Shown here piece after piece: positions 1 to 8,425 of a stretch of 37,072 nucleotides of DNA. Under the pieces are notes generated by a model, which saw only the letters and a list, made by a program, of their open reading frames with translations, was not told the DNA's origin and ran no database searches. The stretch is taken from positions 125,275 through 162,346 of the forward strand of contig NZ_VWMY01000026.1 in NCBI RefSeq assembly GCF_008905045.1. Reading direction: 5' to 3'. Position 1 is the stretch's first letter, and each line of letters begins with the position of its first letter. The translations under genes and the position numbers were made by a program. Source of the stretch: Streptomyces albicerus (GTDB taxonomy: Bacteria; Actinomycetota; Actinomycetes; Streptomycetales; Streptomycetaceae).

Positions 1-10
1 CGCCAAACAA

Positions 11-1165
11 TCAGCCCATCCCCGAACCAATCGCGCCGGACCCCGTAGTCAAAAACGAGGTAACCGGCAACGCCCCGCCCCCCTGCCGCGAGGCACCGGC
101 ACTGGTGGCGTCCTTGGACTTGAAGGCCGGGGTCTTCACCCCGCTGTCCCAGTTGTTGGCCGCGGACACCGTGGAAGAGCCCAGCTTGGACAGCCCACCC
201 CTGTTACTCACGGAGAGATTCCGCGCGAGCCGCGCCTTACCCGTGGCGAAGTAGAACCCGGACGAGGCATTGACATACGCGGTGTTCCGGTTCAACCGCA
301 TCGCACCGGTGTTGGAGTTCTCGGTGAAGCCGTGCAGCATGTTGTCCCACGCCGCGTTGTTGTTGACCGAGTGGGCGACCGACGCACCCCCGCCGCCGAG
401 TTTGAACCCGTTGCCGTTGCCCTCGAAGGCACCGTCGTTCCAGCGGTTCTTGCCGTTCCCGTACGCCCAGGAGCGCTCGACGACGACCGGGCTGGAGAAC
501 TGCCACAGGTCGAGGCCGTCGTCGGAGTTGTTGTAGAGGCGAGCGCCGGCGATCCGGTTGCCGGTGCCGGAGCCGAACTTCACGGCGATGCCGTCGGCGT
601 TCTGGCCGTGGCCCGCGGCGTCGTAGTTGCCGTAACTGTCCAGGTTCTGCACGAGGTTGTTCGTCGTGCCGTCACCGCGCAGGGTGAACCCGGAATCGCC
701 GTTGTTCGCGGTGACCAGGTTCTTGAAGACGCCGCCGACGGACGAGGTGGCGACGAATCCCTGCGCCGGGGAGTTCTGCCAGATGATGTTCTGGACGGTC
801 CAGTAGTCGCCGTAGATCCCGGCCAGCCAGGACCCGTCGGCGAGCTTCGACCCGTCGATCTTCACCTTCTCGCTGCCGTACGCCCGGAGCGTGATCCGGG
901 CCGAACCCGTGCCGTTGGCCGTCGACTTGAGCGTCTTCGCCGGGTAGTACGTGCCGCCGCGCACCTGGATGACCGTGCCGGCCGCGGCGCCCTTGACCGC
1001 GGACTCCAGTTGCGCCGCGGTGGACACGGTCACCGTCGTGGCGGCCGCGCTCGCTCCGTCGGGCGCGAGGCCGAGGTAGACGCCGCCCGCCCCTGAGGCG
1101 ACGACCACCGCCGCGGCGATGGAGAGGGTGCGGGTCCTGCGGTGGCGTCCGGTGCTGTGACGCAC
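11..1165 (-). CDS. Secreted PL9-family pectate lyase
   Basis: Probable extracellular pectate lyase that cleaves polygalacturonate by calcium-dependent beta-elimination. The 384-residue protein starts at GTG behind a GGAAAGGAAC ribosome site. It has an N-terminal export signal (about residues 1-41) and then a right-handed parallel beta-helix rich in Asn. Asp191, Asp215, Asp216, Asp219 (NNSDDGLDL) and Lys255 (GNGFKLGG) have the same relative spacing as the calcium-binding aspartates and catalytic lysine I recall for Erwinia Pel9A (Asp209, Asp233, Asp234, Asp237, Lys273), which makes PL9 the best family and suggests an active enzyme. The gene diverges from the GH43 gene at 1409. It is separated from the long minus-strand series by that plus-strand gene, so it has its own promoter. 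Only ten bases lie beyond its stop, so its downstream neighbour is unknown. Confidence 0.9.
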   Translation of the reverse strand: MRHSTGRHRRTRTLSIAAAVVVASGAGGVYLGLAPDGASAAATTVTVSTAAQLESAVKGAAAGTVIQVRGGTYYPAKTLKSTANGTGSARITLRAYGSEKVKIDGSKLADGSWLAGIYGDYWTVQNIIWQNSPAQGFVATSSVGGVFKNLVTANNGDSGFTLRGDGTTNNLVQNLDSYGNYDAAGHGQNADGIAVKFGSGTGNRIAGARLYNNSDDGLDLWQFSSPVVVERSWAYGNGKNRWNDGAFEGNGNGFKLGGGGASVAHSVNNNAAWDNMLHGFTENSNTGAMRLNRNTAYVNASSGFYFATGKARLARNLSVSNRGGLSKLGSSTVSAANNWDSGVKTPAFKSKDATSAGASRQGGGALPVTSFLTTGSGAIGSGMG

Positions 1166-1408
1166 GGAGCGTTCCTTTCCTAGGCGGTGGGGACGAGAGA
1201 CGGGGCCGGGGCCGCTTTCTTTTCCCGGCCCCGCCTCTGATCCCAGGTCGCCGCCTGTCCGGAAAAGGTTGCCGGACTCCCGCGAAACGAATCGAAACTT
1301 TCGCTCGGCCTGGTCCCGCGTTCACCGATTGACGCCCCGTCCGCCACTGGTGACACTCCGAGGGCGGTCCATCCCAACAGAATCCACCAGACCCCCACAG
1401 GATGTGTC
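1166..1408. promoter_or_regulatory. Divergent promoter region with CGAAACTTTCG palindrome
   Basis: This gap of 243 bases separates two divergent polysaccharidase genes and must hold both promoters. CGAAACTTTCG lies at 1293-1303, two CGAAA half-sites around a central C, with a further CGAAA at 1282-1287 just upstream. Palindromes of this CGAAA-N-TTTCG form have been described upstream of actinomycete xylanase and other polysaccharidase genes. A LacI-type or similar repressor site controlling both genes is therefore likely, but this is inference. No convincing -35/-10 pair was identified. Confidence 0.55.
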
Positions 1409-3634
1409 ATGCGCCCCCGCACTGTCGCCCGCACGCTCCTGATCCCGCTGTTCGCCCTCCTCCTGAGCCTGCTCACCGCCCCACCGAGCCCAGCCGCCGG
1501 GCCTGAAGCCCCACCCGGAGCACCCCACGTGACCAAGCAGAAGTACGCCGGCTACCTCTTCGCCTATTTCACCGGCGAGGGCACGGCGGACGGCGAGCAG
1601 ATCCGCTACGCCCTCAGCCGCGGCAACGACCCGCTGCACTGGCGGGAGTTGAACGCCGGCAAACCGGTCCTCACCTCCACCATCGGTGAGAAGGGCCTGC
1701 GCGACCCGTTCGTGATCCGCTCCCCCGAGGGCGACAAGTTCTACATGATCGCGACCGATCTGCGCATGTACCAGAACTCCAGCGGTAGTTGGGACCAGGT
1801 CCAGCGCCACGGCAGCAAGTCCATCATGGTCTGGGAGTCCACCGACCTGGTCCACTGGACCGACCAGCGCCTAGTGAAGGTCTCCCCGGACAGCGCGGGC
1901 AACACCTGGGCGCCCGAGGCCTACTGGGACGACACGCTCGGTGAGTTCGTCGTCTTCTGGGCGTCCAAGCTGTACGCCGACGACGACCCGGACCACACGG
2001 GCTCGACGTACAACAAGATGCTGTACGCGACCACGAAGGACTTCCGCACCTTCAGCGAGCCGAAGGTCTGGAACGATCCCGGCTACTCGGTGATCGACTC
2101 AACGGTCGTGCAGCACAAGGGCACTTACTACCGCTACACGAAGGACGAGCGCGACCCCACCTCGTCCACCCCTTGCTCGAAGTTCATCACCGGGGAGAAG
2201 TCGACCTCGCTCACCGACACCTCGTACGACTTCGTGTCGGACTGCATCGGCAGCGGCTCGATCGACCGCGGCGAGGGCCCGACGGTCTTCAAGTCCAACA
2301 CCGAGGAGAAGTGGTACCTCTTCATCGACGAGTACGGCGGCCGCGGCTACGTACCCTTCGAGACGACCGACCTCGACTCGGGCAAGTGGACGATGTCGAA
2401 GAACTACCAGCTGCCCGCGAGCCCGCGGCACGGCACGGTCATGCCAGTCACGCAGGAGGAGTACGACCGGCTGCTCGCCGCGTATCCGGAGAGCGGCACG
2501 TCGGTGACGGACGCGACGGCGAGCGGCCAGAAGGGATACGCGGTCGTCACCGAGGCCTCCTCGAAGGTCGTGCTGCCGATGCGGCCGGACGCCGATCTGT
2601 CGCGGCTCGCGCCGAAGGTGTGGGTCGGTGAGGGCGCCTCGGTGAGCCCGCGGTCCGGTACGCGGCGCGACTTCCGCAAGCCCCAGAAGTACAAGGTGAC
2701 GGCCGCCGATGGCACGACCCGCACCTGGACGTTCGAGGCGGTGCCGACGCGCAGTCCGGTCCTGCCGGGGCTCTACGCCGACCCCGACATCCAGTACCTG
2801 GACGGCCGCTACTGGATCTATCCGACGACGGACGGCTTCCCCGGCTGGAGCGGCACCAAGTTCAAGGCCTTCTCGTCGAAGGACCTCGTCCACTGGAAGG
2901 ACCACGGCGAGATCCTCGACCTGGGCCCCGACGTGTCGTGGGCGGACAAGAACGCCTGGGCCCCGGCGATCGCCGAGCGCGACGGCAAATACTACTTCTA
3001 CTTCTGCGCGGAGCAGCAGATAGGCGTGGCGGTGGCCGACTCCCCCGCCGGACCCTTCAAGGACGCCCTCGGCAAACCCCTGGTGGCGAAGGGCGGTTCG
3101 CTGCAGGGCCAGATGATCGACCCGGCGGTCTTCACGGACGACGACGGCACGTCGTACCTGTACTGGGGCAACGGGCACGGCTATGTCGTCCCCCTGAACG
3201 ACGACATGGTGTCGTTCGACGCGTCGAAGGTGAAGGACATCACCCCGGACAACTTCCGGGAGGGCGCCTTCGTGGTCAAGCGCAAGGGCACGTACTACTT
3301 CATGTGGTCCGAGGACGACACCCGCAGCGAGAACTACCACGTGGCGTACGCGACCGGTCCTTCCCCGCTCGGCCCGTGGACCAAGCGGGGCACGATCCTG
3401 TCCAAGCGCCCCGAGTACGGCATCAAGGGCACCGGCCACCACTCGGTGGTGAACACCCCCGGCACGGACGACTGGTACATGGTCTACCACCGGTTCGGCC
3501 TGAACGGGCCCGGCCGGGCGGGCGGGGACGGCACGCACCGGGAGACGACCATCGACCGCATGGAGTTCGCGCCGGACGGGACGATCAAGCCGGTGGTACC
3601 GACGCTGGAGTCGATCAGGCCGGTACGCAGGTAA
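1409..3634 (+). CDS. Secreted protein with two GH43 modules (arabinan/arabinoside hydrolase-like)
   Basis: Predicted secreted glycoside hydrolase of 741 residues, probably acting on arabinan or arabinose side chains of pectin. A signal peptide covers about residues 1-30. Two five-bladed GH43-type modules follow, roughly 43-360 and 450-740, joined by a small beta-sandwich (about 370-446) ending in VTAADGTTRTWTFEAVP. The C-terminal module shows the GH43 acid triad at Asp458 (YADPD), Asp571 (MIDPAVF) and Glu618 (REGAF). The N-terminal module has candidate equivalents at Asp99 (RDPF), Asp230 (VIDSTV) and Glu289 (GEGP), so both may be catalytic. The gene ends 23 bases from the convergent esterase gene. 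Substrate specificity within GH43 (arabinofuranosidase, arabinanase, xylosidase or galactanase) cannot be read from the sequence. The ATG chosen has only a weak ribosome site. Confidence 0.88.
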   Translation: MRPRTVARTLLIPLFALLLSLLTAPPSPAAGPEAPPGAPHVTKQKYAGYLFAYFTGEGTADGEQIRYALSRGNDPLHWRELNAGKPVLTSTIGEKGLRDPFVIRSPEGDKFYMIATDLRMYQNSSGSWDQVQRHGSKSIMVWESTDLVHWTDQRLVKVSPDSAGNTWAPEAYWDDTLGEFVVFWASKLYADDDPDHTGSTYNKMLYATTKDFRTFSEPKVWNDPGYSVIDSTVVQHKGTYYRYTKDERDPTSSTPCSKFITGEKSTSLTDTSYDFVSDCIGSGSIDRGEGPTVFKSNTEEKWYLFIDEYGGRGYVPFETTDLDSGKWTMSKNYQLPASPRHGTVMPVTQEEYDRLLAAYPESGTSVTDATASGQKGYAVVTEASSKVVLPMRPDADLSRLAPKVWVGEGASVSPRSGTRRDFRKPQKYKVTAADGTTRTWTFEAVPTRSPVLPGLYADPDIQYLDGRYWIYPTTDGFPGWSGTKFKAFSSKDLVHWKDHGEILDLGPDVSWADKNAWAPAIAERDGKYYFYFCAEQQIGVAVADSPAGPFKDALGKPLVAKGGSLQGQMIDPAVFTDDDGTSYLYWGNGHGYVVPLNDDMVSFDASKVKDITPDNFREGAFVVKRKGTYYFMWSEDDTRSENYHVAYATGPSPLGPWTKRGTILSKRPEYGIKGTGHHSVVNTPGTDDWYMVYHRFGLNGPGRAGGDGTHRETTIDRMEFAPDGTIKPVVPTLESIRPVRR

Positions 3635-3657
3635 GGGCAGTATCCGCAGCTTCACAT

Positions 3658-4866
3658 TCACAGCACGGCGTCCAACCATCCGTAAACCTCGTCCTGCATA
3701 CGTTCGTTGAAGACGTGGCCCAACTCGGGCCACGTCTTCAAACGCAACCGCGACTCGGCGCGGCAGTCGCGCCACACCGCGCGCATCTTGCCGTAAGCCA
3801 CCCGCACCCCTTCCGGAGGAAACAGCGTGTCCAAGCCGCCGTTGAAGAACAGCAACGGCTTGGGCGCGGCGATGCTCGCCACGTCGGGGATGTCGAGGTG
3901 CCGGGCGAGCCCGGGGTGGAGCATGTGGTACGCCGACTGCCCGCGCAGCGTGTTGTTGCCGGGCACCATCATTTCCTTGAGCCCGGTCATCCAGCAGACG
4001 CTCGCAGCGGCCGCGATGTCGTCGCTGAGCGCGGCGGTCTGCCAGGCGCGGTAGGCGCCCATGGAGAACCCGAGGGCCGCGACGCGCCGCCGGTCCACCC
4101 GGTCGAGCCCGGCCAGGAAGCGGGCGGCACGCACGTCCTCGCGGGCCATGAGCCCGGCGAGCGAGGAGCCGAGGTTGTAGAAGTTGCTTGCCAGGGCCTG
4201 CTGTTGCTCGTAGGTGATGGGCCCTCGATCGCCCCAGCCGAGGGCGTCGAGGGCGAGTACGACGTATCCACGCCGGGCCAGTTCGTCTCCGACGAACCGC
4301 CCGCTGAAGTACCGGTCCGCCCAGGCCTGCGCGGAGGCGAGCCGCGCCTCGCCGTCGAACCAGGGCCTGACCAGCTTCTCCTTTCCGATGTCGAACTTGG
4401 CGCCGTGGTCGTGGAGCAGCAGGACGGCGGGGAAGGGGCCGGGGCCGTGCGGGGTGAGCAGGGCGCCGCGGACGCGGCTGTGGCGGGTGAGGTCGAGAGT
4501 CACCAACTCCCTTGTGCAGCCGTCGGTTTCGTCACGGTCGCCGAACGCGGGGGCGTACGGGCTGTCGTCTGCGGGGACGACGAGATACTCCTCGACCGTG
4601 GCCCGGGCGGCGCGGCGCCAGGTCCGGAAGTCGCGGATGGGTGACCTGCCCCAGGCGAGGGGGAAGTCGAGCTCGTCCTTGAGTGCGGGGTAGAAGTCGG
4701 GGAGGTTGCCCTCCACGATCCCGGTGGCGGAGGGGGCCGGCACGGCGGCGTGCGCCGTCCCCGCCCCCGCTCCGATTCCTGCCCCCGCTGCCGCTCCGGT
4801 GAACAGTGCCGCCCCGGCCCCGGCCACGAACTCCCGCCTCCCCACCGGGAGTTCAGCCTCCTCCAT
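3658..4866 (-). CDS. Tat-exported alpha/beta-hydrolase, probable carbohydrate esterase
   Basis: Alpha/beta-hydrolase of 402 residues in the dienelactone-hydrolase/Abhydrolase_7 style, the last gene of the pectin series. The likely job is removal of acetyl or methyl esters from pectin or its fragments. Residues 10-40 form a twin-arginine signal (GRREFVAG, then an Ala/Gly-rich stretch and AHA). HDHG (152-155) fits the oxyanion region, Ser268 sits in GFSMG and His384 in ELGHVF. Asp346 (GGLDTLF) fits the third catalytic residue. The start was set at the ATG at 4866, 14 bases inside the preceding pectinesterase gene and just behind GGAGG. A longer in-frame extension adds 19 residues with no export logic. 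CE19-type pectin methylesterases are one family to compare. The substrate is inferred from the neighbours only. Confidence 0.82.
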   Translation of the reverse strand: MEEAELPVGRREFVAGAGAALFTGAAAGAGIGAGAGTAHAAVPAPSATGIVEGNLPDFYPALKDELDFPLAWGRSPIRDFRTWRRAARATVEEYLVVPADDSPYAPAFGDRDETDGCTRELVTLDLTRHSRVRGALLTPHGPGPFPAVLLLHDHGAKFDIGKEKLVRPWFDGEARLASAQAWADRYFSGRFVGDELARRGYVVLALDALGWGDRGPITYEQQQALASNFYNLGSSLAGLMAREDVRAARFLAGLDRVDRRRVAALGFSMGAYRAWQTAALSDDIAAAASVCWMTGLKEMMVPGNNTLRGQSAYHMLHPGLARHLDIPDVASIAAPKPLLFFNGGLDTLFPPEGVRVAYGKMRAVWRDCRAESRLRLKTWPELGHVFNERMQDEVYGWLDAVL

Positions 4867-5884
4867 AGGGCCTCCAGTCCTCGAGGTACGTACGCCGCGT
4901 GTGCAGCGTCGCCTCGCTCTCATTCAGCTGCGGCCGGTTGTCGGGCACCGAAATCACCGCGCCCGGACCGGAGTTGGCGTACTCCCGGAAGCGCATCGTC
5001 TGCCATGGATACGCCTCGCGCATGTTGATGTACGGCGTCTGCGCGTCGATGCCCGGCCCCAGCCAGGTGTCCCGCACGACGAGCGACGGCCAGGCGGTCG
5101 TCTCGTACGAGGGCACCCACGGCCGGGCGATCTTGTACGCACCGTCCTCGGCCCCCGAGGTGACACGGCACCGCACGGCCAGGAAGCCGTACGGATTCGC
5201 GCGAGCCGTGGCCGGGGCGAACACCATGCCCTCGGGCTTGAAACTCACCTCCCGGTCGAGCGTATGGAAGTGGCACCGTTCGAAGACGGCCCGCGCCCGC
5301 CCGAAGACGAAGTCGACGTCACCCTCGATGTAGCAGTCGCGGTAGTACTGCCGGTCGAAGGCGGCGAGGGCGGTGGTGTCCGCGAACAGGGTGTCCTGAT
5401 GGGCGAGGAGACGGACGCACTCGAAGAGCGAACGGTCCCCGGTGACGTACGCGGCCACGGCCTGCGTTCCCGTGATCTCCGGGTGGTCCGCGCGCAGCCA
5501 GTCGTTGGCGATCGTCAGCCCTCGTACGGTCAGTCCGGGCGCCGCCGAGGTGAAGGTGGCGGAGCCCGCGGTGCCGTAGGTGGTGCCGTCGGGTTTCTTC
5601 GTGCCGTTGGCGTTGTCGTAGACGATGACGGCGTCGCGCGGATCGCGGCCGACGCCGCGAAGTGTCAAGTCCCCTTTGTCAGCGGGGATGTTGACGACCT
5701 CGCGGTACGTCCCCGGGTGCACGACGATCGTCCAGCCCGGCCCGGTGACGGCGTCCACCGCCTCCTGGACGGAGTCTCCGGGACGAACGCGCAGCACACG
5801 CCGGCGCGCGTCCGCGAAGGCGGGGGTCGTACCGACGGCCACCAGGCCACCGGCGATCCCGGTGAGCAGAGTGCGCCGGCGCAT
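4853..5884 (-). CDS. Exported CE8 pectinesterase A
   Basis: Pectin methylesterase that removes methyl esters from homogalacturonan and so prepares it for the pectate lyases. The 343-residue protein begins MRRRTLLTG, a Tat-like signal, with cleavage likely near residue 25. CE8 landmarks are GTQAV (139-143), QDTLFAD with Asp164, YIEGDVDFVFG with Asp191 as the nucleophile candidate, and ARPW with Arg254 and Trp256. The beta-helix is the usual length for bacterial CE8. It starts one base after the stop of a paralogous pectinesterase and overlaps the following esterase by 14 bases, so translation is probably coupled. Confidence 0.94.
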   Translation of the reverse strand: MRRRTLLTGIAGGLVAVGTTPAFADARRRVLRVRPGDSVQEAVDAVTGPGWTIVVHPGTYREVVNIPADKGDLTLRGVGRDPRDAVIVYDNANGTKKPDGTTYGTAGSATFTSAAPGLTVRGLTIANDWLRADHPEITGTQAVAAYVTGDRSLFECVRLLAHQDTLFADTTALAAFDRQYYRDCYIEGDVDFVFGRARAVFERCHFHTLDREVSFKPEGMVFAPATARANPYGFLAVRCRVTSGAEDGAYKIARPWVPSYETTAWPSLVVRDTWLGPGIDAQTPYINMREAYPWQTMRFREYANSGPGAVISVPDNRPQLNESEATLHTRRTYLEDWRPYGGG

Positions 5885-5885
5885 C

Positions 5886-7004
5886 TCAGCACCCCTTCCA
5901 CGGGGTCCAGTCGCCGAGGTACGCCTCGCGCGTGTGCGACTCGGCGTCGGCGGCCGTGAGTTGGGGCCGGTTCTCCGGGACGGTGATCGCGGCGCCCGGC
6001 CCCGTGTTGCGGTACTCGGCGAACCGCTGGTTCTGCCACGGGTGGCCGGACGACATGTTGGTGTACGGCGCCACCGCGTCGATCCCGGCGCCGAGGCGGG
6101 TCTCGCGCACGGTCAGCATGGGGCGGGCGGTGGTGTCCGAGCTGGGCACCCAGGGGCGGGCCAGCTTGTAGTAGGCGTCCGGGGCCTCGCTGGTCACGCG
6201 GCCGCGCGTCACCAGGTACCCGTGCGGGTTGGCGCCCGCGGTCGACGGCGCGAAGACGAAGCCGTACGGAGCCCCGGTCAGGTCCGTCCGCTTCAGGGTG
6301 TGGAAGTGGCAGTGCTCGTACACGGCGGTGGCCCGTCCGAACACGAAGTCCACGTCACCCTCGGCGTAGCAGTGCGCGAAGTACTGCCGGGCGAAGGTGC
6401 CGAGCGCCATCGAGTCGGCGTACAGCGTGTCCTGATGCCCCAGGAACCGGCAGCGGTGGAACGCCGACCGGTCGCCCTGCACCTTGATGGCGACGGCCTG
6501 GGTGCCGGTGATCTCGGGGTGGTCGGCGCGCAGCCAGTCGTTGGCGAAGGTGATGTGCCGGGCTGTGAACCCGTCGGCCTGCACGAGGGTGGTCGCCGAG
6601 CCGGTCGTGCCGTACGTGCCGCCGCCGGGCTTCGGGGTGCCGTTGGCGTTGTCGAACACGATCACGACGTCGCGCGGGTCCTCGGAGGCCCCGAGCCAGG
6701 TCATCTCCGTACGGGCGGCATTGACGGCGACCGTCTCCCGGTAGACGCCCGCCGCGATCACCAGCGTGTACCCGCTGCCGCTCGCGGCCGTCACGGCGGC
6801 CTGGACGGTGGTGAAGTCACCGGTGCCGCCCGCGTCCACGTACAGCGTCTGCTCGCGCAGCCGGGCCGACGGCGAGCCGTACCGCCCGAAGGGGGACCGC
6901 CCACGGGCGGCATGGGCATGCGGCGCCACCCCCAGCGCCAGCGCGGCTCCGACGCTCGCGACCACGAACGACCGTCTGCCGACCGCTGATTGACGGCCAG
7001 TCAT
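5886..7004 (-). CDS. Exported CE8 pectinesterase B
   Basis: Second pectin methylesterase, 372 residues, clearly a paralogue of the neighbouring CE8 enzyme. Both share the block NDWLRADHPEITGTQAVA and the same order of motifs. A Tat signal is visible (GRRSFVV, residues 9-15, ending near AHAA at 33). Catalytic positions are Gln191-Asp192 (QDTLYAD), Asp219 (EGDVDFVFG) and Arg283/Trp285 (ARPW). The start is the ATG whose first base is shared with the stop of the upstream pectate lyase (TGATG). The open frame continues upstream for 335 codons, but that part is antisense-type shadow of the lyase gene. It carries a longer N-terminal segment (about residues 34-52) than its paralogue. Confidence 0.94.
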   Translation of the reverse strand: MTGRQSAVGRRSFVVASVGAALALGVAPHAHAARGRSPFGRYGSPSARLREQTLYVDAGGTGDFTTVQAAVTAASGSGYTLVIAAGVYRETVAVNAARTEMTWLGASEDPRDVVIVFDNANGTPKPGGGTYGTTGSATTLVQADGFTARHITFANDWLRADHPEITGTQAVAIKVQGDRSAFHRCRFLGHQDTLYADSMALGTFARQYFAHCYAEGDVDFVFGRATAVYEHCHFHTLKRTDLTGAPYGFVFAPSTAGANPHGYLVTRGRVTSEAPDAYYKLARPWVPSSDTTARPMLTVRETRLGAGIDAVAPYTNMSSGHPWQNQRFAEYRNTGPGAAITVPENRPQLTAADAESHTREAYLGDWTPWKGC

Positions 7005-8308
7005 CAGCAGACCTTTCCGGCACCCGCGCGGCCGCCGACGATGCCCGGCACGGCACGCGGCGAGTCGACCTTCGTCCGCAGGGTGGGCGTCCAGCCGGCG
7101 CCGGACTGGAGGGTCTCCCCAGGGATCTCGGCATTGTGGACGGCGATGAGATCGGTCAACTTCCCATTGACGTAGTTGTTCTCGGCGGTGAGCGGCGCCT
7201 CGCTCCACTTCTTCAGCGCCTTGCCGACGCTGGCGCCGGCCGGCAGCGAGAGGGCGTTGTCGCTGGCGTGGAGCTGCGAGGAGATACCGACACCGAAGAT
7301 GTAGTAGTCGTCCTTCTGGTCCTCGGTCACCACGTAGTGGTTGTTGTAGACGTCGACCTGCCCGAACCGCACCCGCGGAGAGCGCTGGAGGATCCCGTCG
7401 AAGCGGTTGTGGTGCATGGTGACCTTGAGCTTGCCGGCGTCGATGGCGGCCAGGCCGTCGCCGTTCCCGATCAGCATGTTCTTGTCGTGGTCCTGGTAGC
7501 GGTTCCAGGACACGGTCACGTAGTTGGAGCCGCGCACGATGTCCGTCAGCCCGTCGTGCTGCTGGAAGACCTTGCCGAAGTAGACCGGCCGCTCGCTGTC
7601 GGGGTAGCGCCCGTCGGTGAACGTGTTGTGGTCGAGCCAGACGTGATCGGTGCCGTAGACGACCACGGCGTCGTACTCGGAGTTCCAGTTGCCGGTGTTG
7701 TTGTCGTCGGTCGGGTCCCACTTCGGGAAGCAGTCGAGCGGGGCCTCGATGGTGAGGTTGCGCATGATGACGTTCGAGACGCCCTTGATCTGGAGGCTGC
7801 CGCCGAGGATGCCGGACTTCTTGCCGACGCCGACGATGGTGGTGTTGCTGGGAACGTTGGCCTTGATGGCCGTGTCCTGGTTGGCGGCGGACGCGACCCG
7901 CGCATCCTCCTGCGGACCGCTGGCGGGCCTGTCGTTGCCCCAGACGGCCGGGTCGTAGTCCTTCAGGTACTGCTGGAGGTCGTACCCCCCGGCGACGAAG
8001 GCCTCGCACCCCTCGGACACGGCGTCGATCATCCCCTTGACCTTGATGATCTTGGGCGCGTCGCCACCGGCCTCCAGCGCGGCCTTGAACTCCGCCCAGG
8101 TGGTGACGGTGTACACGTGCTCAGCATCGGCGGCGGCACCACCGGTGGTACCGGCACCCTCGGATCCCCAGCCGTCACCGGCGGCGAGGGTTTCGCGGCC
8201 GAGGTCGCGACCCTGGGCCTGAGCGACGGTACCGGTGCCGGCGAGAACGAGAGCGGTACATCCAATTACAGATGTCATGACATGGGCATGCCATATACGG
8301 GTACGCAT
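7004..8308 (-). CDS. Secreted PL1 pectate lyase
   Basis: Extracellular pectate lyase of 434 residues that cuts de-esterified homogalacturonan by beta-elimination. A signal peptide runs to about AQAQ (29-32). The PL1 beta-helix shows VWLDHNTF (223-230), VTVSWNRYQDHDKNMLIGNGD (264-284) and RSPRVRFGQVDVYNN (309-323), with Arg309 and Arg314 as the conserved arginines. The start was placed at the ATG at 8308 because it directly follows GGAAGGAACCC and opens the signal peptide. A longer frame begins at 8404 but adds an implausible leader lying in an extragenic repeat. Its stop overlaps the start of CE8 pectinesterase B by one base. It closely resembles the PL1 enzyme at 16501-17835. Confidence 0.93.
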   Translation of the reverse strand: MRTRIWHAHVMTSVIGCTALVLAGTGTVAQAQGRDLGRETLAAGDGWGSEGAGTTGGAAADAEHVYTVTTWAEFKAALEAGGDAPKIIKVKGMIDAVSEGCEAFVAGGYDLQQYLKDYDPAVWGNDRPASGPQEDARVASAANQDTAIKANVPSNTTIVGVGKKSGILGGSLQIKGVSNVIMRNLTIEAPLDCFPKWDPTDDNNTGNWNSEYDAVVVYGTDHVWLDHNTFTDGRYPDSERPVYFGKVFQQHDGLTDIVRGSNYVTVSWNRYQDHDKNMLIGNGDGLAAIDAGKLKVTMHHNRFDGILQRSPRVRFGQVDVYNNHYVVTEDQKDDYYIFGVGISSQLHASDNALSLPAGASVGKALKKWSEAPLTAENNYVNGKLTDLIAVHNAEIPGETLQSGAGWTPTLRTKVDSPRAVPGIVGGRAGAGKVC

Positions 8309-8356
8309 GAGTGAAGGGTTCCTTCCAAACAGAGACGGGGACAGGCGCGCCCTTAA

Positions 8357-8398
8357 GGGGCGCGGGGAACTGCGCGACAAGCCACAACGGACCGGCAG
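8357..8398. repeat. Streptomyces-type extragenic repeat, copy A
   Basis: A 42-base element beginning GGGGCGCGGGGAACTGCGCG and ending GACCGGCAG lies between the acetylesterase and pectate lyase genes. It matches copy B (9347-9388) at 39 of 42 positions and has the same orientation. The bases just before it (8346-8360) form a CGCCCTTAAGGGGCG-type hairpin. Elements with this core are widespread between Streptomyces genes and often lie just downstream of coding regions. Their function is not established. Confidence 0.8.
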
Positions 8399-8425
8399 TC
8401 GCAAACGGGCCTTACAGACCGAGCT

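Noticed and set aside
2938..4644. Long plus-strand open frame across the GH43/esterase junction
   Set aside because: Its translation is Arg/Gly-rich frame-shadow sequence with no family features, and it overlaps two well-supported genes.
5886..8009. A 707-residue protein containing pectinesterase B
   Set aside because: The N-terminal half is a low-complexity Arg-rich shadow of the PL1 gene; a Tat signal and coupled ATG at 7004 mark the real start.
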